Assembly (NCBI GenBank): GCA_964594125.1
Contig: CAZQLL010000007.1
Span: 1-64,000 of the forward strand
Length of the DNA stretch: 64,000 nt
Direction of reading: 5' to 3'
Source of the DNA: CAVRZJ01 sp964594125
GTDB taxonomy: Bacteria > Acidobacteriota > Thermoanaerobaculia > Thermoanaerobaculales > Thermoanaerobaculaceae
Part shown: in pieces, positions 30,222-40,912 of the stretch
Layout: the number at the start of each line of letters is the position of its first letter
How positions within the stretch are numbered: position 1 is the first letter of the stretch
Program-made: the position numbers and the translations under genes
The notes under the pieces: generated by a model
What the model was told of the DNA's origin: nothing
The model's input: only the letters and a program-made list of their open reading frames with translations
Databases searched by the model: none

Positions 30222-31376
30222 ATGAAGGGCCTGCCGATCTACATGGACCACAACGCCACCACGCCGGTCGACTTGCGGGTCGTGGAGGCGATGCTGCCGT
30301 GCCTGTCCGAGCATTTCGGCAACCCGGCGTCGCGCACGCACCCTTATGGGTGGGCGGCGGCGCGCCTCGTCGACCGCGCCCGCCAGCAGGTCGCGGCGGC
30401 CATCGCGGCGGCGCCCGAGGAGATCATCTTCACCTCCGGCGCGACGGAGGCCGACAACCTCGCGATCAAGGGCTTCACGGCGGCGCTCCGCGGCCGCGGC
30501 GACCATCTCGTGACGTGCGCGAGCGAGCACCGGGCGGTGCTCGACCCATGCGCCCGGCTGCGCCGGGAAGGGTTCGAGGTGACGGTGCTGCCGGTCGACG
30601 GCCACGGCCGGCTCGACCCGGAACGCGTGGCGGCGGCGCTTACCGGCCGCACCGTGCTGGTGTCGGTGATGCTCGCCAACAACGAGATCGGGACGATCCA
30701 GCCGATCGCCGAGATCGCGGCGGCGTGCCGCGCGCGCGGCGTCGCGCTCCACTGCGACGCGACGCAGGCGCTCGGCAAGGTGCCGGTGAGCGTCGTCGAG
30801 CTCGGCGTCGACCTGCTCTCGCTCTCCGCGCACAAGGTGTACGGACCGAAGGGAGTCGGCGCGCTGTACATGCGCCGCCGGCGGCCGCGCCTGCAGCCGG
30901 CGCCGCTGCTCGACGGCGGCGGCCACGAGCAGGGGTGGCGCTCGGGCACGCTCAACGTCCCGGGGATCGTTGGCTTCGGCCGCGCCGCCGAGCTGGCGGC
31001 AGCCGAGCTCCCCGGCGAGGCGCCGCGCCTGGCGGCGCTGCGCGACCGTCTCGAGCAGCGCATCACCGCACGGCTGACGGACGTGTTCGTGAACGGGCAC
31101 CCGACCGAGAGACTGCCGAACACGCTCAACCTGTCGTTCGCCGCAGTCGACGGCAACGCGCTGCTCGTCGGCCTGCACCGGGTCGCGCTCTCCTCGGGCT
31201 CGGCGTGCACCTCCGCCGACCCCCACCCCTCGCACGTGCTGGCGGCGATCGGCCGTTCGAAGGCGCTGGCGTCGGCCAGCTTGCGCTTTTCGCTCGGCCG
31301 CGGCAACACCGAGGCCGAGGTCGACCTCGTCGCCGACGCGGTCGTCGACGAGGTCACATGCCTGCGTTCGAAGTAG
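30222..31376 (+). CDS. Cysteine desulfurase (IscS/NifS family)
   Basis: This 384-residue PLP enzyme begins IYMDHNATTPVDLRVVEAML and has the cofactor Lys in SAHKVYGPKGVG near residue 203. The active-site Cys is in SSGSACTSADPHPSHVL near 329, on a flexible loop. It takes sulfur from cysteine to make a persulfide for iron-sulfur clusters, tRNA thiolation or, here perhaps, selenium metabolism, given selA at 49.4 kb. No iscU or iscR adjoins it. It is followed after about 150 bases by mfd in the same direction. Confidence 0.92.
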   Translation: MKGLPIYMDHNATTPVDLRVVEAMLPCLSEHFGNPASRTHPYGWAAARLVDRARQQVAAAIAAAPEEIIFTSGATEADNLAIKGFTAALRGRGDHLVTCASEHRAVLDPCARLRREGFEVTVLPVDGHGRLDPERVAAALTGRTVLVSVMLANNEIGTIQPIAEIAAACRARGVALHCDATQALGKVPVSVVELGVDLLSLSAHKVYGPKGVGALYMRRRRPRLQPAPLLDGGGHEQGWRSGTLNVPGIVGFGRAAELAAAELPGEAPRLAALRDRLEQRITARLTDVFVNGHPTERLPNTLNLSFAAVDGNALLVGLHRVALSSGSACTSADPHPSHVLAAIGRSKALASASLRFSLGRGNTEAEVDLVADAVVDEVTCLRSK

Positions 31377-31503
31377 TCGCCTGGGCGCCGAGGCGCCCCT
31401 GCGACGACTTCGCCCGCAGGAGGCGCGCCCGAGGAGCGCCGGCCTGCCATCCGAACCGCGATCCACGAGCCACGCCGCACGGGCCTCGCAGCGCCCGCAC
31501 GAC

Positions 31504-31509
31504 TAGAAT
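31504..31509 (+). promoter_or_regulatory. -10 box of mfd
   Basis: TAGAAT is followed by the GTG start at 31525, leaving an expected leader of about nine bases. The 148-base spacer holds GCGATCCACGAGCCACG, a repeat-like word related to one at 46671, and no gene. Confidence 0.45.
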
Positions 31510-31524
31510 GCTCGCCGGCGGCAT

Positions 31525-34887
<3,363 letters not shown>

Positions 34888-34907
34888 GCGCCGCCGCGCA
34901 TTTGATG

Positions 34908-34940
34908 TCGGCCCGTTCCCCTGCTGGGCGAACGGCCCGA
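34908..34940 (+). terminator. Hairpin after mfd
   Basis: TCGGCCCGTTC (34908-34918) pairs with GAACGGCCCGA (34930-34940) with one mismatch across an 11-base loop. It lies just after the mfd stop, between mfd and the convergent hicA. No T run follows. Confidence 0.5.
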
Positions 34941-35016
34941 AGTGGCAGCAGTGACCACCGGCTTCTGGCTGTCCCCGTGGTCCAGGAGCAAAAGGGCGCG
35001 AGTTGAAGGGGTTCCC

Positions 35017-35202
35017 CTACTCGGAGAACAAGCCAAGGAATCTGAGGATGTGCTTGGCCAGGGCCTCGTCGATCTCCGTGTGGCGTGGGACAGGCTGCAT
35101 CTTGCCGGTGGCGGGGTTTATGTAGAGGTCGTGCCGACCGCCGCGTCTGAGCAGCCTGCAACCTCCCGAGGCAAGCTTCCTGACCAGGTCGCGCCGCTTC
35201 AT
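35017..35202 (-). CDS. hicA: HicA-type mRNA interferase toxin
   Basis: This 61-residue protein fits the HicA family: KRRDLVRKLASGGCRLLRRG, the catalytic His in GGRHDLYINP and QPVPRHTEIDEALAKHIL. HicA folds as a small dsRNA-binding-like domain and cleaves mRNA; HicB blocks it. Its ATG overlaps the hicB stop (ATGA at 35199-35202), so it is co-translated. In this module the antitoxin gene comes first, which is common. The C-terminus is complete. Confidence 0.9.
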   Translation of the reverse strand: MKRRDLVRKLASGGCRLLRRGGRHDLYINPATGKMQPVPRHTEIDEALAKHILRFLGLFSE

Positions 35203-35390
35203 ACCGCGATCTTGCGGCTGGCAAAGCCGGGGGGTACGTCCTCCAGGACCATCAAGCGGTATGCGTCCCGCAGGTTTTCCTCAAGCTCCTCGACTGTCTC
35301 GCCCTGGGTCATGATCTCGGGGTGCTCGAGGATCTTCCCGAGCCAGAACTTCTCGCCCTTCCAATAGATCATCGTCAGGCTCGTGGTCAT
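35199..35390 (-). CDS. hicB: HicB-type antitoxin, short form
   Basis: The 63-residue protein starts at ATG 35390 with GGAGGCTGGAG upstream; longer frames start in the relic. It shows the HicB partial RNase H fold: TSLTMIYWKGEKFWLGKILE and MTQGETVEELEENLRDAYRL. It lacks a C-terminal DNA-binding domain, so autorepression would need another element. TATACT (35415-35410) gives a likely -10 box. It directly neighbours the hicA relic. Confidence 0.85.
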   Translation of the reverse strand: MTTSLTMIYWKGEKFWLGKILEHPEIMTQGETVEELEENLRDAYRLMVLEDVPPGFASRKIAV

Positions 35391-35500
35391 GCTCCAGCCT
35401 CCAGGCGAGAGTATACCGGCACGGTTCTCTCGCCGTTCGCCATGGTGGTGTGGTTGGCGCCCGCGCGGAGCAGGCGGAAGCCGGGGCCGGCGAACATGCT
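35387..35500 (-). pseudogene. Remnant of a second hicA gene
   Basis: Read on the minus strand, the frame gives GFRLLRAGANHTTMANGERT then VPVY, which matches the core of HicA-type toxins (GFxLxRxGxNH...NGERxVPVPRH). It is broken before the usual PRH and has no complete start or end. It stands directly upstream of the intact hicB, and the probable hicBA promoter lies inside it. Confidence 0.55.
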
Positions 35501-35612
35501 GGGCGAGGTAAGACTCGTGCACCAGACCGTGAAGCTCGAGAGCACGCTCGCGTTCTCCCGATCCCCACGGCAGACCCCACGTTGAGTGGCTTCATGAGAG
35601 GAGTTCCTAGGG

Positions 35613-35642
35613 CTTGACCTCCCGAGCGACGCCCCGTAGTGT
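35613..35642 (+). promoter_or_regulatory. Promoter of the vapBC operon
   Basis: TTGACC (35613-35618), 18 bases and TAGTGT (35637-35642). The leader then carries two AAGGAGG sites (about 35645-35651 and 35678-35684) in an AT-rich stretch unlike its surroundings. A three-codon ORF, ATG GAT TGA, follows the first site. The second site serves vapB. Confidence 0.55.
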
Positions 35643-35689
35643 GTAAGGAGGATAATATCGTTAATGGATTGAAAAGTAAGGAGGACCTC

Positions 35690-35923
35690 GTGACGGGGAC
35701 GGTGACGAGCAAGGGGCAGGTCACGATCCCGGTCGAGGCACGCCGCAAGTTGGGGATCGTGCCGGGGACGACGCTCGAGTTTGTCGTCACCGACACCGGG
35801 ACGCTGATCGTCATCCCCCGCTCGCGCTCGGTCCGCGACCTCAAGGGGATGATCCCGCGGCCGAAGCGGGCGCTCTCCGTGGAGGAGATGGAGCGCGCGG
35901 TCCACAGCGGAGCACGTGCGTGA
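35690..35923 (+). CDS. vapB: AbrB/SpoVT-type antitoxin (VapB)
   Basis: This 77-residue protein begins TGTVTSKGQVTIPVEARRKL, the swapped-hairpin AbrB DNA-binding domain, then PGTTLEFVVTDTGTLIVIP. The C-terminal tail (LKGMIPRPKRALSVEEMERA) should wrap and inhibit the toxin. AAGGAGG five bases before GTG 35690 fixes the start; an in-frame GTG at 35639 has no such site. The stop overlaps vapC (GTGA at 35920-35923). VapB normally represses its own promoter. Confidence 0.9.
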   Translation: MTGTVTSKGQVTIPVEARRKLGIVPGTTLEFVVTDTGTLIVIPRSRSVRDLKGMIPRPKRALSVEEMERAVHSGARA

Positions 35924-36318
35924 TCGCGCTCGACACCAACGTGCTGGTGCGCTACATCGTCCAGGACGACCCGGTGCAGGCGGCCGCGGCGACCCGGCTC
36001 ATCGAGTCGGAGTGCAGCGCCGACGAGCCCGGCCTGGTGTCGTCGGTGACGCTGTGCGAGCTGGTATGGGTGCTTGCTCGAGGCTACCGCACCGCCAGAG
36101 CGCGCATCGTAGCCGTGCTGCGCGCCATTCTCAGCGCCGAGGAGCTGCAGGCCGAGGATCCCGACCGGGCATGGCGAGCGCTGGGCTGCTTCGAATCCGG
36201 CGGCGCCGACTTCGCCGACTACCTCGTCGGCGCGGGAAACCGCGACCGCGGCGCGAAGACGACCTACACGTTCGACGCCAGGGCCGCGGCAAGCGAGCTG
36301 TTCACCCTGATCGAGTAG
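35920..36318 (+). CDS. vapC: PIN-domain toxin (VapC)
   Basis: This 132-residue PIN-domain endonuclease begins IALDTNVLVRYIVQDDP with the first catalytic Asp. Glu in SSVTLCELVWVL and Asp in GGADFADYLVGAGNRDRGA, then TYTFDARAA, supply the remaining acidic residues. VapC toxins cut tRNA or rRNA. It is translationally coupled to vapB. Together with hicBA, about 0.3 kb away, it forms a small toxin-antitoxin island between mfd and the iron operon. Confidence 0.92.
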   Translation: MIALDTNVLVRYIVQDDPVQAAAATRLIESECSADEPGLVSSVTLCELVWVLARGYRTARARIVAVLRAILSAEELQAEDPDRAWRALGCFESGGADFADYLVGAGNRDRGAKTTYTFDARAAASELFTLIE

Positions 36319-36393
36319 CAACCGTCGGCCGCGAACGGCGGGGGAGCCGGCCTGCAGCGCGGGCGGAGCGCCCAGCGCCGGCGTTGCGGCCGG

Positions 36394-36558
36394 TCATCGA
36401 CCCGCGTCGTGCTGTGGCGGATCGGGCGGGCCCGCCCGCGGACAGCCGTCGCAGCCGCAGCTCCCACCGGAGTGCGGGCGGAACCACGCTCGCCAGAGCG
36501 AGACGCCCAGGTACGCTGCGGCGCCCGCGACGATGGCGAGAACGGCGGCGAGCTGCAC
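36394..36558 (-). CDS. FeoB-associated Cys-rich membrane peptide
   Basis: This 54-residue protein starts at GTG 36558, two bases after the feoB stop. It has one N-terminal membrane helix (AAVLAIVAGAAAYLGVSLWR), then a short tail with SCGCDGC and a Pro/Asp end. Small proteins of this type follow feoB in many genomes and probably help assemble or regulate the ferrous iron pore. It was too short to stand out in a long frame that overlaps feoB. Confidence 0.7.
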   Translation of the reverse strand: MQLAAVLAIVAGAAAYLGVSLWRAWFRPHSGGSCGCDGCPRAGPPDPPQHDAGR

Positions 36559-36560
36559 GG

Positions 36561-38564
36561 TCAGTACCCCAGCGCCGTGCCGGCGGCGTGGAGGGCGAGG
36601 CAGCAGACGTACGCCAGGGCGTTCATGCAGGCGAGCTGCGCCAGCGCCCATTTCCATCCGCCGGCCTCGCGGCGCACCACGGCTGTCGTGCTCACGCACT
36701 GCATCGACAGCACGAACCACACCAGCACGCCGAGTGCGACGAGCGGCGTCCACACCAGCGAGCCGTCGGCGGCGAGGTCGGCGCGCATCGCGGCGGCAAG
36801 CGAGCGCGTGTCGTCGCCGGGATCGCCGACGCTGTAGACGATTCCCACCGTCGAGACGAATACCTCGCGCGCGGCGAAGGCGCCGACCAGCCCGACGCCG
36901 ATCTTCCAGTCGAAGCCGAGCGGGGCGATCACCGGCTCGATCGCCTGGCCGATCCGTCCCGCCACGGAGTCGGCGAGCGACGCGGCGGCGAGGTGGCGGG
37001 CGAGCGCTTCGTCGCGCTCGTCCGGCGCGCTCGGCGCATCCGCCGTCGCCGGCCACCGCCGCTCGAACTCCGCGGTCGCGGCCGCGACGGTGGAGCGCGA
37101 CGGCGCGGGAAACGTCGTCGCCGCCCAGATGAAGACCGACAGCGCGAAGATCGTCGTGCCGGCGCGCACCACGAACGCCCGCGTGAACTGCCACGCCTGG
37201 TAGCCGACGTTGGCGGCCTTGGGCCACTGGTACTGCGGCATCTCGAGCAGGAACGGCGCCGGCCGGCCGGCCGCCCGCGTGCGCGCGAACGCCCACGCAG
37301 TGACGGCGGCGGCCGCGACGCCGAGCCCGTAGAGGAGCAGCATGAGCGCGGCCCGCCGCCACGCCGGCCAGGTGGCGAAGAACGTCGACACCAGCAGCAG
37401 ATACACCGGGAGGCGGGCGCTGCAGGACATGAACGGCGCCACAAGGATCGTGGCCAGCCGGTCGCGGCGGGAGGCGATCGTCCGCGCCGCCATGATGCCG
37501 GGGATCGCGCACGCGAACGACGAGAGGAGGGGGATGAAGCTCTTGCCGTGGAGACCCACCTTCGCCAGCGGCCGGTCCATCAGGAACGCCGCGCGCGCCA
37601 GGTAGCCGCTGTCCTCGAGCGATCCCAGGAGCACGAACAGGAGCGCGATCTGCGGCACGAAGACGATGACCGCGCCGACCCCGGCGACCACGCCGTCGCG
37701 CAGCAGCGACCCGAGCACGCCATCGCCGACGCCGAGCAGCGCGATCGCCGCGTCGCCGGCGGCGACGACGGCGCCCTGCGCGAGCGCCATCAGCGGGTCG
37801 GCGACCACGAACACCGTGAGGAACAGCGCGGTCATCACCACGGCGAACGCCGCGAGGCCCCAGAAGCGGTGCATGAGCACGGCATCGACGCGCTCCGTGA
37901 TGGAGACGCTGGTGGTCCCGGGCCGGCGGCAGGCGGCGACCACGGCGTCGATCCAGCGGTAGCGCCCGGCGACGTCTGCGAGGACCGGGTCGCCGTCCGC
38001 CTCGGGCCGCCACAGTGCCGCTGCCGGGCATGCGCTGTCGAGCGCAGCGCGCAGCTCCGCGACGCCGGTGCCGCGGTGCGCGACGACCGGGACCACCGGG
38101 ACCCCGAGCGCCGCGGCAAGCGCCGCGGCATCGACGCCACACCCCTGCCTCTTCGCTACGTCGGTCATCGTCAGCGCGACCACGGTCGGGCGGCCGAGCT
38201 CCGCCACCTGGGTGAAGAGCAGCAGGTTGCGGGCGAGGTTGGCGGCGTCGAGGACGCAGATGATGGCGTCAGGCGCCGGCGTGTCGGCGCGGCGGCCGCA
38301 GAGCACCTCGGCAGCGACCTGCTCGTCGGGGGTGGCCGCGTGGAGCGAGTACGTGCCGGGCAGATCGACGACCGACACCGCGCCGTGCGGCGTCACGGCG
38401 ACCCCCGTGCGACGCATGACCGTCACCCCGGCGTAGTTCGCCACCTTCTGGCGCAGCCCGGTGAGGGCGTTGAAGACGGTCGTCTTGCCGGCGTTGGGGT
38501 TGCCGGCCAGCGCGACGACGCGCATCGGCGCCGGGCGCGCGGACACGACGGCCCGCGCGCTCAT
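36561..38564 (-). CDS. feoB: Ferrous iron transporter FeoB
   Basis: This 667-residue protein joins a G domain and a membrane channel. G1 is GNPNAGKTTVFNALTG near residue 22, followed by the switch NYAGVTVMRR, G3 VVDLPGTYSL and the G4-like ALTMTDVAKR, then Gate regions in the membrane part such as IPLLSSFACAIPGIMAART and MSCSARLPVYLLL. GTP binding drives Fe(II) uptake. The start overlaps feoA (ATGA at 38561-38564). G4 is TMTD rather than NKMD, at most slightly unusual. Confidence 0.95.
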   Translation of the reverse strand: MSARAVVSARPAPMRVVALAGNPNAGKTTVFNALTGLRQKVANYAGVTVMRRTGVAVTPHGAVSVVDLPGTYSLHAATPDEQVAAEVLCGRRADTPAPDAIICVLDAANLARNLLLFTQVAELGRPTVVALTMTDVAKRQGCGVDAAALAAALGVPVVPVVAHRGTGVAELRAALDSACPAAALWRPEADGDPVLADVAGRYRWIDAVVAACRRPGTTSVSITERVDAVLMHRFWGLAAFAVVMTALFLTVFVVADPLMALAQGAVVAAGDAAIALLGVGDGVLGSLLRDGVVAGVGAVIVFVPQIALLFVLLGSLEDSGYLARAAFLMDRPLAKVGLHGKSFIPLLSSFACAIPGIMAARTIASRRDRLATILVAPFMSCSARLPVYLLLVSTFFATWPAWRRAALMLLLYGLGVAAAAVTAWAFARTRAAGRPAPFLLEMPQYQWPKAANVGYQAWQFTRAFVVRAGTTIFALSVFIWAATTFPAPSRSTVAAATAEFERRWPATADAPSAPDERDEALARHLAAASLADSVAGRIGQAIEPVIAPLGFDWKIGVGLVGAFAAREVFVSTVGIVYSVGDPGDDTRSLAAAMRADLAADGSLVWTPLVALGVLVWFVLSMQCVSTTAVVRREAGGWKWALAQLACMNALAYVCCLALHAAGTALGY

Positions 38565-38920
38565 CGAACATCCTCCGTCTCGACGTGCATCGCCTCGGTT
38601 GTGCGCACGCTGAGCAGGTAGCCGTGCGCCCGCAGCTCGATCGGGTCGCCGAACGGCGCCCGCCGCAGCAAGGTGACCTCGGCGCCGGGCACGAGTCCCA
38701 TCTCGAGCAGCCGCCGCCGCAGCGCGGGCTCGCCGGTGAGCCGTGCGACCCGCGCCGAGGTCCCCGGTGCGAGACGTGCGAGCGAGCGCCCGGCGGCCTC
38801 GCGGGCGGCCGGCGGTGAGACCCCAGCCTGGCGCTGCGCCGGCGTCGCGAGACGGCAGCGCGTCCGCCGTCGGATCCGGTGGTTGAGCCACGAGGCAGCG
38901 GCGGCCAGTCTCGCGAGCAT
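38561..38920 (-). CDS. feoA: FeoA-family protein
   Basis: This 119-residue protein has an SH3-like FeoA domain from about residue 45 (LARLAPGTSARVARLTGEPALRRRLLEMG, then LVPGAEVTLLRRAPFGDPIE and HGYLLSVRTTEA). The first 40 residues are Arg/Ala-rich and not usual for FeoA. FeoA binds FeoB and supports iron uptake. GGGAGA precedes ATG 38920, and the gene is nine bases after the outer-membrane protein gene. Confidence 0.88.
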   Translation of the reverse strand: MLARLAAAASWLNHRIRRRTRCRLATPAQRQAGVSPPAAREAAGRSLARLAPGTSARVARLTGEPALRRRLLEMGLVPGAEVTLLRRAPFGDPIELRAHGYLLSVRTTEAMHVETEDVR

Positions 38921-38929
38921 GGCGTCTCC

Positions 38930-39832
38930 CTACTTCCCGAGCGCCGCGAACGGGTGCTCGAGGCTCAGGTACAAGAGGACGGAGCGCTCGCCGTCGCTCG
39001 GCCCGACGCCGATCGGGAAGGCGATTCCCGGCACGATCTGGAGACCGCTCGGAAAGTCGAAGGCGAATCGCAGACCCGGAGAGACGAAGGCAGACCGGCG
39101 GCCCTCCACCGCGCCTTCCGCGGCGATCACCTCGTAGTCCGACCACACTCCCTCGAGCATCAGGTTGAAGCGGCTGCCGAGGAGGAACACGAACCCCTGC
39201 CCCAGGGCGAGGGCGGACGTGTCGGCGCTGGCGCCGGTGACGTCCTCGGCGCGCCGCACCGCCGTGTACCCCGCGTTGGTGTGGCTCACCAACCAGCGCG
39301 CCACCCGCACGCTCACCGGCAGGTTGGCCTGCAGCCCCCAGCCGCCGGCGCCGAGACCGCGGCTCGAGTCTCCCGACGGTACGAGGAGGGAGAGCCGCGG
39401 CGAAAACCACAGTCGACTGCCGGCGGCGAGCTGGTAGCGGTAGTTGAGCGCGACGTCGCCGACGCCGTACTCCGCCCCATCGTCGCCGTCGATCTGGAGT
39501 GCGGCCAGCGACAGCGAGAGCTGATGGCGCTGCGACGCGACCGGCCACTCCTCGGTGAAGGAGTACGCCCACGCACCACCGTCGGTCGCCCGGGTGTACA
39601 CGCTGATGTGCTGGATGACGCCGTTCTCTTGGTTGTACGCCTCTTCGATGAGGAAGCTGTTGTCCATGATCGGGCTGTCGCCGTAGGGGTTCTCCCCCGG
39701 CTGGAAGGCGCCGGCGGCTTCCTGCGCCGCGGCGATCTCGGGCCGGTAGGTCAGCGCCGCGGTCGCGATGACCAGCAGCGCCGTGACGGAGGTCATGGAG
39801 AGGGTGGGCCTGGAGATCTGGTCGCTCGACAC
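38930..39832 (-). CDS. Outer-membrane beta-barrel-type protein at head of feo genes
   Basis: This protein of about 300 residues has a signal peptide (TSVTALLVIATAALT) and alternating strands (WAYSFTEEWPVASQRHQLSL, DVALNYRYQLAAGSRLWFSP, FVSPGLRFAFDFPSGLQIVP) ending HPFAALGK. It fits the outer-membrane transporter-like family known from phenol-degradation (MetA-pathway) clusters. Next to feoAB it may let iron or a chelate pass, but that is inference. GTG 39832 follows GGAG by eight bases; a TTG at 39850 would include that site. Confidence 0.75.
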   Translation of the reverse strand: MSSDQISRPTLSMTSVTALLVIATAALTYRPEIAAAQEAAGAFQPGENPYGDSPIMDNSFLIEEAYNQENGVIQHISVYTRATDGGAWAYSFTEEWPVASQRHQLSLSLAALQIDGDDGAEYGVGDVALNYRYQLAAGSRLWFSPRLSLLVPSGDSSRGLGAGGWGLQANLPVSVRVARWLVSHTNAGYTAVRRAEDVTGASADTSALALGQGFVFLLGSRFNLMLEGVWSDYEVIAAEGAVEGRRSAFVSPGLRFAFDFPSGLQIVPGIAFPIGVGPSDGERSVLLYLSLEHPFAALGK

Positions 39833-39956
39833 TGTGCACGCTCCTTTCAAGCGGGTGTGGCCGTGGGTCCGATCCGGCCGCTGGGCGCGCCGCGCCCGCC
39901 GTCGTTACCGCCGCGATGCGCGGCCCAGGTCCGCGCCTTCGGCAGCACCGTGCACC

Positions 39957-40262
39957 TCAATCGCTACCGAGCACCTCCAGCAGTCTCTTCCGCAGCGCCT
40001 CGAGCTGGCGCGACTTGAACGAGCTCCGGGTCGCATCGAGGACTGCGATCGCCTCGACGATGGCGGCGCGCAGGCACTGCGCCTGCGTGCACAGCGGCAC
40101 CCGGCACGCCCCCGCCTCGCACACCTCCCGCAGCAGCCGGAGCTGCTCCCCCGACGTCGCCCGCAGCTCGGCGGCCGCCCGCTCGAGCATCGCCAGCGTG
40201 CTCTCGACCGCGGCGCCGCCGGCCGGAATCTCGAGGTGCGGGGAATGGGTCTCTGTCGCCAT
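39957..40262 (-). CDS. Small CX4CX4CX4C protein ahead of the iron operon
   Basis: The 101-residue protein starts at ATG 40262. In its middle is CEAGACRVPLCTQAQC: four cysteines, each exactly four residues apart. The rest is helical (LAMLERAAAELRATSGEQLR, FKSRQLEALRKRLLEVL). I do not recognise the family. The even spacing would line the cysteines along one helix face or form a cluster ligand set. As the first gene before an outer-membrane protein and feoABC it could be an iron or redox sensor for the operon. It has a strong promoter with no leader. Confidence 0.6.
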   Translation of the reverse strand: MATETHSPHLEIPAGGAAVESTLAMLERAAAELRATSGEQLRLLREVCEAGACRVPLCTQAQCLRAAIVEAIAVLDATRSSFKSRQLEALRKRLLEVLGSD

Positions 40263-40269
40263 CGGGTGA

Positions 40270-40298
40270 AGCATAGCGTCTTGGAACAGAGCTGTCAA
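40270..40298 (-). promoter_or_regulatory. Strong promoter of the iron operon, leaderless
   Basis: On the minus strand TTGACA (40298-40293), 17 bases and TATGCT (40275-40270), then seven bases to ATG 40262. Transcription should begin at about the start codon. Upstream is an AT-rich stretch (40299-40330), unusual here, with CAAAGGTTTG (inverted CAAA..TTTG), which may be an operator or UP element. Confidence 0.8.
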
Positions 40299-40411
40299 CC
40301 ATACTTAACAAACCTTTGGATAAATCATCTTCTCGACTCCAAGCAACGAAGTTGAGAGGGGGCCGGGCCGACCTCGGCGGCGCGGCGGCCGAACCCGGGA
40401 TCCCCGGCGAC

Positions 40412-40912
40412 CTACCGCAGGACAACCAGGAGCTGGCCGCCGTCGACGGTCATGCCGGGGGTGACCGCGACGCTCTCGACGGTGCCGGGGCACTCGGCGC
40501 AGATCTGGTTCTGCATCTTCATCGCCTCGAGGACGACCAGCGGTGCGCCGGCGGCCACCGCGTCGCCGGGCGCGACCGCGATCGACACGACCTTGCCGGG
40601 GATCGGCGCGCGCACCTCCTGCGGCCCCTGCGCGCCGAACCCGAGCCCCGCCACCTCGCGCTCCAGCGGGTCGCGGAGGTGGACGCGGAACTCGCGGTCG
40701 CCGAGCGAGATGCGCCACTTGTTGCGGGCGTCGCTGCGGTGCGCGACGGCGAACGTACGGCCGTCGGAGCACAGCAGCGCATGCAGCCCCGGCCCCACCG
40801 GCACGAACTCCACCTCGTAGCTCGCGCCGTCGACGGCGACGCGGAAGCGGTCGCAGACCTTGCGGACGTCGACGTCCACCCGCCGCTCGCCGCGCGCCAC
40901 CCACCACTTCAT
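40412..40912 (-). CDS. Biotin carboxyl carrier subunit of acyl-CoA carboxylase
   Basis: This 166-residue protein has an N-terminal beta-rich region (SYEVEFVPVGPGLHALLCSD) and a C-terminal biotinyl domain: VRAPIPGKVVSIAVAPGDAV, then VVLEAMKMQNQI with the biotinylated Lys near residue 131, and PGMTVDGGQLLVVL. It carries CO2 between the carboxylase and transferase subunits. Its ATG overlaps the stop of the biotin carboxylase gene. It is the last gene of the three. Confidence 0.9.
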   Translation of the reverse strand: MKWWVARGERRVDVDVRKVCDRFRVAVDGASYEVEFVPVGPGLHALLCSDGRTFAVAHRSDARNKWRISLGDREFRVHLRDPLEREVAGLGFGAQGPQEVRAPIPGKVVSIAVAPGDAVAAGAPLVVLEAMKMQNQICAECPGTVESVAVTPGMTVDGGQLLVVLR

